From Verrucomicrobiota bacterium (lineage in GTDB: Bacteria; Verrucomicrobiota; Verrucomicrobiia; Opitutales; Opitutaceae), in NCBI GenBank assembly GCA_023426435.1, contig JAFAAS010000028.1, forward strand, positions 1 through 23,843: DNA of 23,843 nt, read 5' to 3'. The first letter of the stretch is position 1, and each line of letters opens with the position of its first letter. A model generated the notes under the pieces. It ran no database searches. It saw only the letters and a list, made by a program, of their open reading frames with translations, and was not told the origin of the DNA. Made by a program: the position numbers and the translations under genes. This document shows, in pieces, positions 7,498-15,132 of the stretch.

Positions 7498-9945
7498 ATG
7501 ACCCTTAGAGACCGCCTGCTCGCTCTTCTGCGAGAACCCCATTACAAACCCGCCAACGAGCCCGAACTCCTCCGCCGCCTCGATCTCCCGAAAAAACGTC
7601 GTGGCGCGCTCGCGCACGAAATTCGCCAGCTCCTCGCCCGCGGCGAAATCGTTCGCACCACCGGCGGCCGCCTGCAACTGAAGGTAGGGCGCGTTGTCCC
7701 CAACGCGCCGTCCGCCCGCGCCAAAAGCGAGAAAAGTCCCTCGCCCGCCGCCACCACCACCGGCGGCCGCAAAGTCTTCACCCCTTCAAAACGCCGCGCC
7801 GCCGCATCTCCAACGCCCGCCCCTATCGCCCCCGCGCCCGCCCCGACAAAACCATCTAAAAAATCCGGTCGCGCCACTCCTACCCGCGCCTCCCTCTCCT
7901 CCGACCAACTCATCGGCCGCATCCAATTCCGCGCCGGCGGCTCCGCGTTTGTCGTCCTCGAAAACCGCGACACCGGCACGCCCGATCTCAGCCAGCCTTC
8001 GATCCAAATCTTTCCCGAAGACGCCGGCGTCGCCCTCCCCGGCGATCGCGTCGTCGTCCGCATCCACCCGGGTCGCCGCGGCAAACGCCCCGGCGAACGC
8101 ATCGGCGGCGTCGAACAAATCCTCGAGCGCGGCCGCGCGTCCATCGTCGGCGATCTCCGCCGCCGCGGCCGCAGTTTCTACGCCGCCCCCGACGATCCGA
8201 AGTTCGTCTACGATATCCACATCGACGACCCCGCCCGCTCCCGCATCGAGCCCACGCCGCAGGTCGGCGACAAGGTCGTCGTCGAACTCGACGACTGGAA
8301 ACACCGCCGCGATCCCATCACCGGCACACTCAAATCCCGCCTCGGCCGCACCCACGAACCGCGCGCCGAACTGCTCGGCGTTTTCGAGAAATTCAATCTC
8401 GCCTCCCACTTCCCCGCCGACGTCGAACGCGAAGCCGCCGCCATCCCCAATCGCGTCGACCCGAGCGAATTCGCCGACCGTCTCGACTACCGCGACGCCG
8501 CCGTCTTCACCATCGATCCCGACGACGCCAAGGATTTCGACGACGCCCTGTCCTACGAAAAACTCCCCAATGGCGACACCAAGATCGGCATCCATATCGC
8601 CGACGTCTCCGCCTACGTAAAACCCGGCTCCGCCCTCGATCGCGAAGCCCAGCGCCGCGGCAATTCCACCTACCTCGTCGGCGTCGTCATCCCGATGCTG
8701 CCCGAGAAACTTTCGAACGGTCTCTGCTCCCTCGTCGAGGGCGAAGACCGTCTCTGTAAAGCCGTCTTCCTCACCTTCGCCAAAAATGGCCGCCTGAAAG
8801 AAACCGCGTTCGCCAACACCGTCATCCGGTCCCGCAAACGGCTCACCTACAAACAGGCCTACGCACTGCTGTTCGAAAACGATCTCGATCGCGTCCGCGC
8901 CCTCCCGCTCCCGCCCAAACACCAAACCGGCTCCACCGGCCGCGCCCTCAACTCCCTCTCCGACGCCGAACTCGTCGATCTCCAAACCTGGGTCCGCGCC
9001 CTCTGGAAAATCGCCGCGAAACTCCGCAAGGATCGCTTCGCCCACGGGAGCCTCGATCTCGACATGCCCGAGACGAAGATCTTCGTCGACGAACAGGGCT
9101 ACGCCGACCGCCTCGAGAAAATCGAAAACGACGAGAGCCACCAGCTCATCGAAGAGTTCATGCTCGCCGCCAACGAAGCCGTCGCCCGCCTCACCCGCAC
9201 GCACCGGCTTCCTTCGCTTTACCGCGTCCACGACGAGCCCGATCCCGAAAAACTCGAGGAATACCGCCAGCTCCTCGAAAGCTTTCACATCCACCCCGGC
9301 GACCTCACCCAGCGCGACTCCATCAACAAGCTGCTCGAAACCCTCAGCACCCACCCGCAGGGTTACACGCTCCGGACCCAGCTTCTCCGCAGCCTGAAAA
9401 AAGCCGCCTATCGCGCCACGCCCGACGGCCACTACGGCCTCAACAAAAAAGACTACACGCACTTCACGTCTCCAATTCGTCGATACGCCGACCTCGTCGT
9501 CCACCGCGTCTTCGACTACTACCTCGTGAAACACGAAGGCCAGCGGTCCCGCGGACAACCGAACTACAACCTCGCCGGCATCGAACGCCTCGGCGAACAC
9601 CTCAGTCTCACCGAAATCAACAGCGCCGAGGCCGAGCGCGAGAGCATCAAGATCAAGCTCCTCGAGTTCTTCGAACGCGAGATGCACAAGAAGCAAAAGA
9701 CCCGCTTCGCCGCCGTCATCACCGATGTCCGCCAAAACGGTTTCTTCATCGAGCTCGTCGAATCGATGACCTTCGGCTTCGTCGCCGCGTCGACCCTTAC
9801 CGACGACCACTACACGCTCAACAACGCCGGCACCATGCTCGTCGGCCGGAAGAAGAAGCGCCGCTTCGCCCTCAACGACCGCCTCGACGTCATCGTCGAC
9901 CGCGTCGACCGCTTCAAGCGCCTCATCGACTTCCGCCCCGCCTGA
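7498..9945 (+). CDS. rnr: Ribonuclease R (RNB-family 3'-5' exoribonuclease)
   Basis: Processive 3'-5' exoribonuclease that degrades structured RNA. It is 815 aa, normal for RNase R. Residues 1-60 look like the N-terminal winged-helix domain (MTLRDRLLALLREPHYKPAN...). Residues 62-134 are an Ala/Pro/Ser/Lys-rich linker. Cold-shock-like OB folds follow at about 137-320. The RNB catalytic domain begins near 335, with 'TIDPDDAKDFDDALSYE' carrying the metal-binding Asp340, Asp346, Asp348 and Asp349, then 'IGIHIADVSAYVKPG', 'RGNSTYLVGVVIPMLPEKLS' and 'HFTSPIRRYADLVVHR'. The C-terminus (about 735-815) is an S1 domain, 'RFAAVITDVRQNGFFIELV'. A GTAG-type REP hairpin lies within the linker in frame and encodes VGRVVPNAP (63-71). 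No Shine-Dalgarno sequence is seen; the start follows from the winged-helix alignment. A cluster of REP hairpins and a dyad terminator follow. Confidence 0.95.
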   Translation: MTLRDRLLALLREPHYKPANEPELLRRLDLPKKRRGALAHEIRQLLARGEIVRTTGGRLQLKVGRVVPNAPSARAKSEKSPSPAATTTGGRKVFTPSKRRAAASPTPAPIAPAPAPTKPSKKSGRATPTRASLSSDQLIGRIQFRAGGSAFVVLENRDTGTPDLSQPSIQIFPEDAGVALPGDRVVVRIHPGRRGKRPGERIGGVEQILERGRASIVGDLRRRGRSFYAAPDDPKFVYDIHIDDPARSRIEPTPQVGDKVVVELDDWKHRRDPITGTLKSRLGRTHEPRAELLGVFEKFNLASHFPADVEREAAAIPNRVDPSEFADRLDYRDAAVFTIDPDDAKDFDDALSYEKLPNGDTKIGIHIADVSAYVKPGSALDREAQRRGNSTYLVGVVIPMLPEKLSNGLCSLVEGEDRLCKAVFLTFAKNGRLKETAFANTVIRSRKRLTYKQAYALLFENDLDRVRALPLPPKHQTGSTGRALNSLSDAELVDLQTWVRALWKIAAKLRKDRFAHGSLDLDMPETKIFVDEQGYADRLEKIENDESHQLIEEFMLAANEAVARLTRTHRLPSLYRVHDEPDPEKLEEYRQLLESFHIHPGDLTQRDSINKLLETLSTHPQGYTLRTQLLRSLKKAAYRATPDGHYGLNKKDYTHFTSPIRRYADLVVHRVFDYYLVKHEGQRSRGQPNYNLAGIERLGEHLSLTEINSAEAERESIKIKLLEFFEREMHKKQKTRFAAVITDVRQNGFFIELVESMTFGFVAASTLTDDHYTLNNAGTMLVGRKKKRRFALNDRLDVIVDRVDRFKRLIDFRPA
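7684..7709 (+). repeat. GTAG REP-like hairpin inside the rnr coding sequence
   Basis: GTAG (7684-7687) is followed by a perfect 9-bp stem GGCGCGTTG (7688-7696) / CAACGCGCC (7701-7709) with a TCCC loop. It begins exactly at a codon boundary, and its 26 bases are read as VGRVVPNA plus part of the next Pro codon. The intergenic copy at 14521 matches at 25 of 26 positions. It therefore looks like a mobile hairpin tolerated in the disordered linker of RNase R. Confidence 0.85.
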
Positions 9946-9950
9946 AAATT

Positions 9951-9976
9951 GTAGAGCGGGGTCTCCCGACCCCGCC
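9951..9976 (+). repeat. GTAG REP-like hairpin, rnr 3' cluster, element A
   Basis: GTAGA is followed by a perfect 8-bp stem GCGGGGTC (9956-9963) / GACCCCGC (9968-9975), loop TCCC. It starts 5 bp after the rnr stop. The stem sequence differs from the other elements, but the GTAG head, stem length and tetraloop are the same. Confidence 0.8.
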
Positions 9977-9985
9977 GTCCGCACC

Positions 9986-10010
9986 GTAGGTTGCGCGCTC
10001 GTCGCGCAAC
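9986..10010 (+). repeat. GTAG REP-like hairpin, rnr 3' cluster, element B
   Basis: GTAG is followed by a perfect 8-bp stem GTTGCGCG (9990-9997) / CGCGCAAC (10003-10010), loop CTCGT. It is identical base for base, plus three downstream bases, to the element at 17409-17433 more than 7 kb away. That identity shows it is a dispersed family and not a chance hairpin. Confidence 0.88.
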
Positions 10011-10023
10011 TCACCATTCCTTC

Positions 10024-10046
10024 GTAGCCCGCGAGCCCCCTCGCGC
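10024..10046 (+). repeat. GTAG REP-like hairpin, rnr 3' cluster, element C (weaker)
   Basis: GTAGCC is followed by a 6-bp stem CGCGAG (10030-10035) / CTCGCG (10040-10045), loop CCCC. It is spaced 13 bp after element B. The stem is shorter and the call is less certain than for A and B, but the head, spacing and orientation agree. Confidence 0.55.
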
Positions 10047-10061
10047 CCCTGCCGCGTCACC

Positions 10062-10097
10062 TCAAATCACGGCTGCCCTCCGCCGGCCGTGATTTGA
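10062..10097 (+). terminator. Long dyad between rnr and the TonB_C protein, probable terminator
   Basis: A perfect 12-bp inverted repeat TCAAATCACGGC (10062-10073) / GCCGTGATTTGA (10086-10097) has a 12-base loop. The A/T-rich outer stem could serve as a terminator in either direction, but there is no long T run after it. An operator role is the alternative. Confidence 0.6.
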
Positions 10098-10142
10098 TCC
10101 CGCCGTCAAACGCGCCTACCTTCCCGCGCCCTCCTTCCCGCC

Positions 10143-10865
10143 ATGAAGCCCGCGCGCTTCGTCTCATTTCTCCTCGCCCTCGCCGCGGTCGCCGCGCCCG
10201 CATCCGCCGCCGCGCCAGCCCCCGACCGCCCGCACCTCCAAGCCATCCAAACCACGGAACCGCGCTTCCCTCCGGCCCTCGTCGCCCAAGGCATTACGTC
10301 CGGCGAAGCGTGGATCGTCCTCAACGTCGACGCCGAAGGCCGCGTCACCGACGCCCTCGTCAGCCGCTACACGCATCGCTCCCTCGCCGACGAAGCCATG
10401 CGCCTCATTCGCGCCTGGAAATTCCACCCCGTCGTCGTCGACGGCCAACCCGTCGGCGTTTCCACCGAGCTTCGCTTCCACTTCGAAGCCACCGGCGCCA
10501 TCATCAGCCTCGACGCCATGCGCACCGTCGAACTTCTCACCCGCAACCTCGGCGATCCCGCGTATCATAAAATCATCTACAACGCCGCCGAGCTCGACGC
10601 CCTCCCCGCCGCCACCCGCCGCGTTTCCCCAGAACATCCCGGACGTCTCCGCGCCAACCCCACCGCCGACTACAAAGCCGTCCTCGAATTCATCGTCGAC
10701 GAAACCGGCCGCCCCCGCTTTCCCGCCCTCGTGAGCGCTTCCCATCCCGAATTCGGCAACCGCGCCGTCGAAGCCCTCCTGCAATGGCAATTCACCCCAC
10801 CCATGCGCGACGGCAAACCCGTCTCCGCCCGTGTCCGCCAGGAATTCATCTTCCCCAACTCGTGA
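10143..10865 (+). CDS. Exported protein with two tandem TonB_C-like domains
   Basis: 240-aa protein with an N-terminal signal peptide (1-22, cleavage near ASA-A). Two copies of a TonB C-terminal-type fold follow, at about 36-117 and 160-238. Each shows the family pattern: 'GEAWIVLNVDAEGRVTDALV' then 'A...IRAWKFHPVVVDGQPV' in the first, and 'YKAVLEFIVDETGRPRFPAL' then 'AVEALLQWQFTPPMRDGKPV' in the second. Canonical TonB has one such domain, a retained N-terminal membrane helix and a Pro-rich spacer. Here the Pro-rich spacer is missing and the signal looks cleavable, so classic energy transduction is unlikely. It could bind receptors or peptidoglycan in the periplasm; the role is unknown. The start is the only ATG placing the signal peptide at the N-terminus. 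It lies 45 bp after the dyad at 10062. Confidence 0.8.
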   Translation: MKPARFVSFLLALAAVAAPASAAAPAPDRPHLQAIQTTEPRFPPALVAQGITSGEAWIVLNVDAEGRVTDALVSRYTHRSLADEAMRLIRAWKFHPVVVDGQPVGVSTELRFHFEATGAIISLDAMRTVELLTRNLGDPAYHKIIYNAAELDALPAATRRVSPEHPGRLRANPTADYKAVLEFIVDETGRPRFPALVSASHPEFGNRAVEALLQWQFTPPMRDGKPVSARVRQEFIFPNS

Positions 10866-10965
10866 TCCCGTCTCCGCGTCACCGAGCGAACATTGCTCGC
10901 ACCGCCATCCGCTGACGCATCCGACATTTGCCTTTCCTTCGGGCCTGCGCAGACCGTTGCCCATC

Positions 10966-11496
10966 ATGCCACACTACGAGTTCACCACCCACTTCCGTCG
11001 CATCTACGACCACGCCGTCGCCCTCTACGCCAAAGGTCAGCGCGGCGCCGACACGTTCTTCGACCACGACCAACTTGCGTTCCTCTCCGCCAACGGCATC
11101 ACCGCGCAGCACCTCTACGACTACGCCGAGGATCACAACAACTACAACGGCGAGCCCGGCTTCGAAAACGCCCTCACCATCGAAACCGTCCGCCGCGACT
11201 ACTTCCTCAACGTCCAGCAAGGCCGCGCCTCCACCACCGTCCTCGACGAATCCAAACTCCCCGCCAAAACCGACTCCGTCCGCGGCATCGAATGGCTTCC
11301 GCGCATCATCCCGAAAGCCAAAGCCAAGCTCCGCGGCGAACTCCCCGCGTCCCTCATGTATTGCTGCGGCGGAGACAGGCGTTTCCTCAAAGCCCACGAC
11401 ATCCTCCCCGCCGAATTTCTCTCGCTCATCTGGCGCCACGAATCCAACGACCAGGCGATCATCGACTGGGTCGCCCAGCGCAGCGCCACAAAATGA
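10966..11496 (+). CDS. DUF5069 domain-containing protein
   Basis: 176-aa soluble protein of unknown function. The C-terminal half carries the DUF5069 pattern: 'SVRGIEWLPRIIPKAKAKLR' (an arginine-to-lysine rich helix after the substrate-like 'PAKTD'), then 'MYCCGGDRRFLKAHDILPAE' and a final helix ending 'DQAIIDWV'. The N-terminal part ('EFTTHFRRIYDHAVALYAKG...') is less recognisable. No signal peptide or membrane segment. ATG 10966 is chosen because an upstream open stretch (to 10831) overlaps the preceding gene and has no matching residues. It begins 100 bp after the TonB_C protein on the same strand, and a strong terminator follows. Domain assignment is from memory of the family pattern. Confidence 0.75.
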   Translation: MPHYEFTTHFRRIYDHAVALYAKGQRGADTFFDHDQLAFLSANGITAQHLYDYAEDHNNYNGEPGFENALTIETVRRDYFLNVQQGRASTTVLDESKLPAKTDSVRGIEWLPRIIPKAKAKLRGELPASLMYCCGGDRRFLKAHDILPAEFLSLIWRHESNDQAIIDWVAQRSATK

Positions 11497-11569
11497 CGGG
11501 GCTTTAAGCCCCGCGCCCACGGAACCCGACAGCCCGCCCCGATCCATCGGGGCCCTCGTCGGTTTTTTT
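11497..11569 (+). terminator. Double hairpin terminator after the DUF5069 gene
   Basis: The first hairpin CGGGGCT/AGCCCCG (11497-11513) abuts the stop codon. The second pairs CCGAC (11526-11530) with GTCGG (11558-11562) and, inside, GCCCCGAT (11536-11543) with ATCGGGGC (11546-11553), and is followed by seven T residues (11563-11569). The second is a classic intrinsic terminator; the first may be a 3'-end stabiliser or another repeat. Confidence 0.88.
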
Positions 11570-11719
11570 GTTGGCGTCTCCCGCCATCGCTCCCCCGCAA
11601 CTTTTCCACCCTCTCCGCGTCTGCCCGTTGACTCGCGAAACCGCCTTCCCCACTGATCGCCCAGCGACCTTCCGCGCCTCTTTCGCTCTCCCCACCCCGC
11701 CTTTCCACCCGCGCCCCCC

Positions 11720-12217
11720 ATGCCCAAATACAACCTCAACGTAAACGGCCAGTCTCGCACCGTCGACGTGCCCGCCGACACCCCGCTGCTCTGGGTGCTT
11801 CGCGACAACCTCGAACTCGTCGGCACCAAATACGGCTGCGGCATCGGTCAGTGCGGCGCTTGCACCGTCCATCTCGACGGCGTTCCCAACCGCTCCTGCC
11901 TCACGCCGGTCTCCACCGCCACCGGCATGCAGATCACCACCATCGAGGGTCTCGCCGCCGATTCCGAACATCTTCACCCGCTGCAGGAAGCCTGGTGCGA
12001 ACTCGACGTCGCCCAATGCGGCTACTGCCAGGCCGGCCAGATCATGACCGCCGCCGCGCTCCTCAAGCGCAATCCCAACCCTTCCGACTCCGACATCAAC
12101 GACGCCATGGCCGGCAATCTCTGCCGTTGCGCCACCTACACCCGCATCCGCCAGGGCATCCAACGCGCCGCCGCCCTCGCGTCCGGCACCGCCAAGAAAG
12201 AGGAGGTCGCATCATGA
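11720..12217 (+). CDS. iorA: [2Fe-2S] small subunit of a molybdenum hydroxylase (IorA-like)
   Basis: Electron-transfer subunit of a xanthine-oxidase-family enzyme; 165 aa, the usual size. The N-terminal plant-ferredoxin-type cluster is bound by Cys40, Cys45, Cys48 and Cys60 (YGCGIGQCGACTVHLDG...SC). The C-terminal helical domain binds the second cluster through Cys100, Cys103, Cys135 and Cys137 (QCGYCQAGQ and NLCRCATY). It passes electrons from the molybdopterin subunit encoded next to it. The stop codon overlaps the start of that gene (ATGA), so the two are one operon with translational coupling. The gene begins 150 bp after a strong terminator, so a promoter should lie in 11570-11719. The symbol follows isoquinoline 1-oxidoreductase; the true substrate is unknown. 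Confidence 0.92.
   Translation: MPKYNLNVNGQSRTVDVPADTPLLWVLRDNLELVGTKYGCGIGQCGACTVHLDGVPNRSCLTPVSTATGMQITTIEGLAADSEHLHPLQEAWCELDVAQCGYCQAGQIMTAAALLKRNPNPSDSDINDAMAGNLCRCATYTRIRQGIQRAAALASGTAKKEEVAS
12201..12206 (+). promoter_or_regulatory. Strong Shine-Dalgarno sequence for the large oxidoreductase subunit
   Basis: AGGAGG at 12201-12206 sits 7 bases before the ATG at 12214, inside the end of the small-subunit gene. It is the only textbook ribosome binding site I found in the window and fixes the start of the downstream gene. Confidence 0.85.
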
Positions 12218-14463
12218 GCCCCACGCCCGCCCTTTCCAACGAGCTCGACCGCCGCAGCTTCCTCAAAGTCTCCGCCGTCGCCGGCGGCGGCCTCGTTCTC
12301 GGCTTCTACCTCAAATCGTCCTCCAACACCTTCGCCGCCGACCAGATCGTCAACGCCTCCACCGAAGTCCCCGCCGGCGACTTCATCCCGGGCGCCTACA
12401 TCCGCATCGCGAAAAACGGCGTCGTCACGCTCATCTCCAAAAACCCCGAGTGCGGCCAGGGCATCAAAACCGCCCTGCCCATGGTCATCGCCGAAGAGCT
12501 CGAGGTGAATTGGAAGGACGTCGTCGTCGAACAAGCCGACTACCTCCCCGCCTACAAATCGCCGTGGTATGGCGCGGGCGGCTCCACTTCCACGCCCAAC
12601 CACTACGACCTTTTCCGCCGCGCCGGCGCCACCGCGCGCACGATGCTCATCACCGCCGCCGCGCAAACCTGGTCCGTCCCCGCGAGCGAGTGCTTCGCCA
12701 GGGAAACCGCGATCCACCACCGCCCCACCGGCCGCAAACTTTCCTACGGCGAACTCGTCTCCAAGGCCGCGCTTCTTCCCGTCCCCGACGAAAAATCCGT
12801 CCAACTCAAAGACCCCAAGGATTACACCTTGATGGGCAAACGCATCTCGGGCGTCGACAACCCCAAGCTCGTCCGCGGCGAAGCCCTCTTCGGCATCGAC
12901 GTCAAACTGCCGGGCATGCTCTACGCCGTTTACGAGAAATGCCCCGTCTTCGGCGGCAAGGTCGTCCGCGCCAACATCGATCGCATCAAATCCCTTCGCG
13001 GCGTCCGCGACGCATTCATCATCGAGGGCACCGACAACCTCACCGGCCTCATGCCCGGCGTCGCCATCGTCGCCGACTCCACCTGGGCCGCCCTCAGCGC
13101 GCGCCAGCAACTCCGCGTCACGTGGGACGAAGGCAAAACCGCCAACGAAAACTGGTCCGACCACGTCGCCAAAGCCGCGGAAATCGGCCCCAAGCCCGGC
13201 GAGAACAAACTGCGCGACGACGGCAACGTCGACGCCGCCTTCGCCGATTCTTCCCACAAGGTCGTCGAGTCCGCCTATACGTATCCATTTATTTCACACG
13301 CCAATCTCGAGCCGCAAAACTGCACCGCGTGGTTCAAGGACGGCGGCTTCGAAGTCTGGGCGCCGTCGCAAAACCCCGGCTCCGGCCAGGACCTCATCAG
13401 CAAGACGCTCAACGTCCCCGCCGACAAAGTCCTCGTCCACGTCACCCGCATGGGCGGCGGTTTCGGTCGCCGCCTCACCAGCGATTTCATGGTCGAGGCC
13501 GCCGCCATCGCCCAGCGCGTCGACGCTCCCGTGAAACTCACCTGGACGCGCGAGGACGACCTTCGCCACGACCATTATCGCCCGGGCGGTTTTCACTTCC
13601 TCAAGGGCGCCGTCGACTCCAACGGCAAAGTCGTCGCATGGCGCAATCACTTCGTCACCTTCGGCAACACCAAGGATCGCCCGGGCAGCGGCGGCTCGCT
13701 CAACCCCGACGAATTCCCCGGCCGCTGGATCCCCAATTTCCGCGGCGAACAAACCGTCCTCGAAACCGGCATCCCCATGGGCCCGTGGCGCGCCCCCGGG
13801 AGCTGCGTCTTCTCCTGGGTCATCCATAGTTTCATCGACGAGCTCGCCCACGCCGCCAACCGCGACCGCGTCGAGTTCCTCCTCGAACTCCTCGGCGATC
13901 GCGACGTCATGCCCGGCACCGGCGAACGCGGCCAGCCCTACAACGTCGCCCGCATGCGCGGCGTCCTGAAACTCGCCGCCGAAAAAGCCCAGTGGGGCAA
14001 AAAACTTCCCCGCGGCCAGGGCCAGGGCGTCGCGTTTCACTTCAGCCATCGCGGCTACGTCGCGCAAATCGCCGATGTCACCGTCTCCCAAGACGGCACG
14101 CTTAAAGTCGACAAGGTCGTCTCCGCCATCGACGTCGGCGCCCAGATCATCAACCCGAGCGGCGCCGAAAATCAGGCCGAAGGCTCCGTCGTCGACGGCC
14201 TCAGCGCGATGATGTATCAGGATCTTGATATCGTGCGCGGACGCGTCGTGCAGGGTAACTTCAACGACTATCCGCTCCTCCGCATGCCCGACTCCCCGGC
14301 AATCATCGAGACGCACTTCCTGCGCACCGATAATCCCACGACCGGCGTCGGCGAGCCCGTCATCCCCCCGACCGCCCCCGCCATCGCCAACGCGATCTTT
14401 GCCGCCACCGGCAAACGCGTGCGCGAGTTCCCCCTCACCAAAACCGACCTCAGCTGGTCCTGA
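12214..14463 (+). CDS. iorB: Molybdopterin-binding large subunit of a molybdenum hydroxylase (IorB-like), Tat-exported
   Basis: Catalytic subunit, 749 aa, of the single-chain IorB type (no separate FAD subunit). It starts with a Tat-like signal, 'ELDRRSFLKVSAVAGGGLVL' (R13-R14-x-F-L-K), so the folded enzyme is probably moved to the periplasm. Cofactor motifs: 'RMGGGFGRR' (412-420) binds molybdopterin, 'IPMGPWRAPG' lies in the active-site loop, and 'TGVGEPVIPPTAPAIANAIF' carries Glu714, placed like the catalytic Glu of the family. The FAD domain of xanthine dehydrogenase is absent, so electrons probably go through the IorA-like subunit to a membrane or cytochrome acceptor. Start fixed by AGGAGG and the 4-bp ATGA overlap. 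Oxidised substrate (N-heterocycle, aldehyde or other) is not deducible. A strong terminator follows 25 bp after the stop. Confidence 0.92.
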   Translation: MSPTPALSNELDRRSFLKVSAVAGGGLVLGFYLKSSSNTFAADQIVNASTEVPAGDFIPGAYIRIAKNGVVTLISKNPECGQGIKTALPMVIAEELEVNWKDVVVEQADYLPAYKSPWYGAGGSTSTPNHYDLFRRAGATARTMLITAAAQTWSVPASECFARETAIHHRPTGRKLSYGELVSKAALLPVPDEKSVQLKDPKDYTLMGKRISGVDNPKLVRGEALFGIDVKLPGMLYAVYEKCPVFGGKVVRANIDRIKSLRGVRDAFIIEGTDNLTGLMPGVAIVADSTWAALSARQQLRVTWDEGKTANENWSDHVAKAAEIGPKPGENKLRDDGNVDAAFADSSHKVVESAYTYPFISHANLEPQNCTAWFKDGGFEVWAPSQNPGSGQDLISKTLNVPADKVLVHVTRMGGGFGRRLTSDFMVEAAAIAQRVDAPVKLTWTREDDLRHDHYRPGGFHFLKGAVDSNGKVVAWRNHFVTFGNTKDRPGSGGSLNPDEFPGRWIPNFRGEQTVLETGIPMGPWRAPGSCVFSWVIHSFIDELAHAANRDRVEFLLELLGDRDVMPGTGERGQPYNVARMRGVLKLAAEKAQWGKKLPRGQGQGVAFHFSHRGYVAQIADVTVSQDGTLKVDKVVSAIDVGAQIINPSGAENQAEGSVVDGLSAMMYQDLDIVRGRVVQGNFNDYPLLRMPDSPAIIETHFLRTDNPTTGVGEPVIPPTAPAIANAIFAATGKRVREFPLTKTDLSWS

Positions 14464-14488
14464 CCCAACTCGAAATCCTTCCTCAACC

Positions 14489-14515
14489 GGGCCGGTCCTC
14501 TCGACCGGCCCTTTT
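14489..14515 (+). terminator. Intrinsic terminator after the oxidoreductase operon
   Basis: A perfect 9-bp stem GGGCCGGTC (14489-14497) / GACCGGCCC (14503-14511), loop CTCTC, runs directly into TTTT (14512-14515). Confidence 0.93.
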
Positions 14516-14520
14516 CGTTG

Positions 14521-14546
14521 GTAGGGCGCGTTGTCCCCAACCCGCC
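14521..14546 (+). repeat. GTAG REP-like hairpin after the oxidoreductase terminator
   Basis: GTAG is followed by GGCGCGTTG (14525-14533), loop TCCC and CAACCCGCC (14538-14546), a 9-bp stem with one mismatch. It differs from the copy inside rnr at a single stem position over 26 bp. It lies 5 bp past the terminator T tract. Confidence 0.85.
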
Positions 14547-14623
14547 GCCTCACGCCTCATCCGCCCCAACCTCGCACTTTGACTCCCTTTGGCTTTCGTA
14601 TCCGCACCGCCACTCGCCCTCCC

Positions 14624-15106
14624 ATGCCTTCCCGCGACTACCTCCTCCGCCTCATCGAGCAAGTCGGCCAACTCCTCGCCCGCGTCGTCGAGCAACGCCA
14701 AAACCACGCCCCGCAGGAAGCCCTCCAATCCGTCATGGCCGCCTGCGAACGTCTCTTCGGCCTCTCCGCCGTCGAAATCTTTCAACACACGCCCGACCAA
14801 CACATCCGCATGCTCGCCGACGGCGAACTTCCCGAAACCGCGCGCGACAAAATCCTCATGTATGCCGCGCTCAACGCCGAAGCCGGCCGCTGCTACACCG
14901 AACTCGGCAACCCTCCTTTCGCGCAACAATCCTTTCACAACGCCCTCCTTCTCACCCTCCGCGCCCGCCGCGATTACCCCGCCGACCGCTGGCCGTCCTT
15001 CGCCCCCAAAATCGACGACCTCCTCCTTCTCCTCGCCGACACCCCACTCGACGACGACACCGCCGCCCTCCTCGCCGCCCACCGACCTCCCTCTTCCGCC
15101 TCCTGA
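14624..15106 (+). CDS. Unrecognised 160-aa helical protein
   Basis: I do not recognise this gene with confidence. From ATG 14624 the protein begins MPSRDYLLRLIEQVGQLLAR and is almost entirely helical, with no signal peptide or membrane segment. The opening (aromatic-Asp-Tyr-hydrophobic-Arg-x-Ile-Glu-Gln) resembles that of short DUF6483-like proteins, but I could not verify it. The middle, 'AALNAEAGRCYTELGNPPFA' followed by QQSFHNALLL, looks like one tetratricopeptide-type helical hairpin. Codon use is like its neighbours, supporting that it is real. An open frame extends back to 14531 but would start inside a REP element. It converges with the polymerase gene on the other strand; a 23-bp palindrome lies between them. 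Confidence 0.65.
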   Translation: MPSRDYLLRLIEQVGQLLARVVEQRQNHAPQEALQSVMAACERLFGLSAVEIFQHTPDQHIRMLADGELPETARDKILMYAALNAEAGRCYTELGNPPFAQQSFHNALLLTLRARRDYPADRWPSFAPKIDDLLLLLADTPLDDDTAALLAAHRPPSSAS

Positions 15107-15132
15107 ATTTTCTCATTCGTCCACGACGGCAA

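Noticed and set aside
7786..10017. 743-codon antisense frame under rnr
   Set aside because: RNase R motifs on the plus strand are unambiguous; the antisense frame has only acidic low-complexity repeats.
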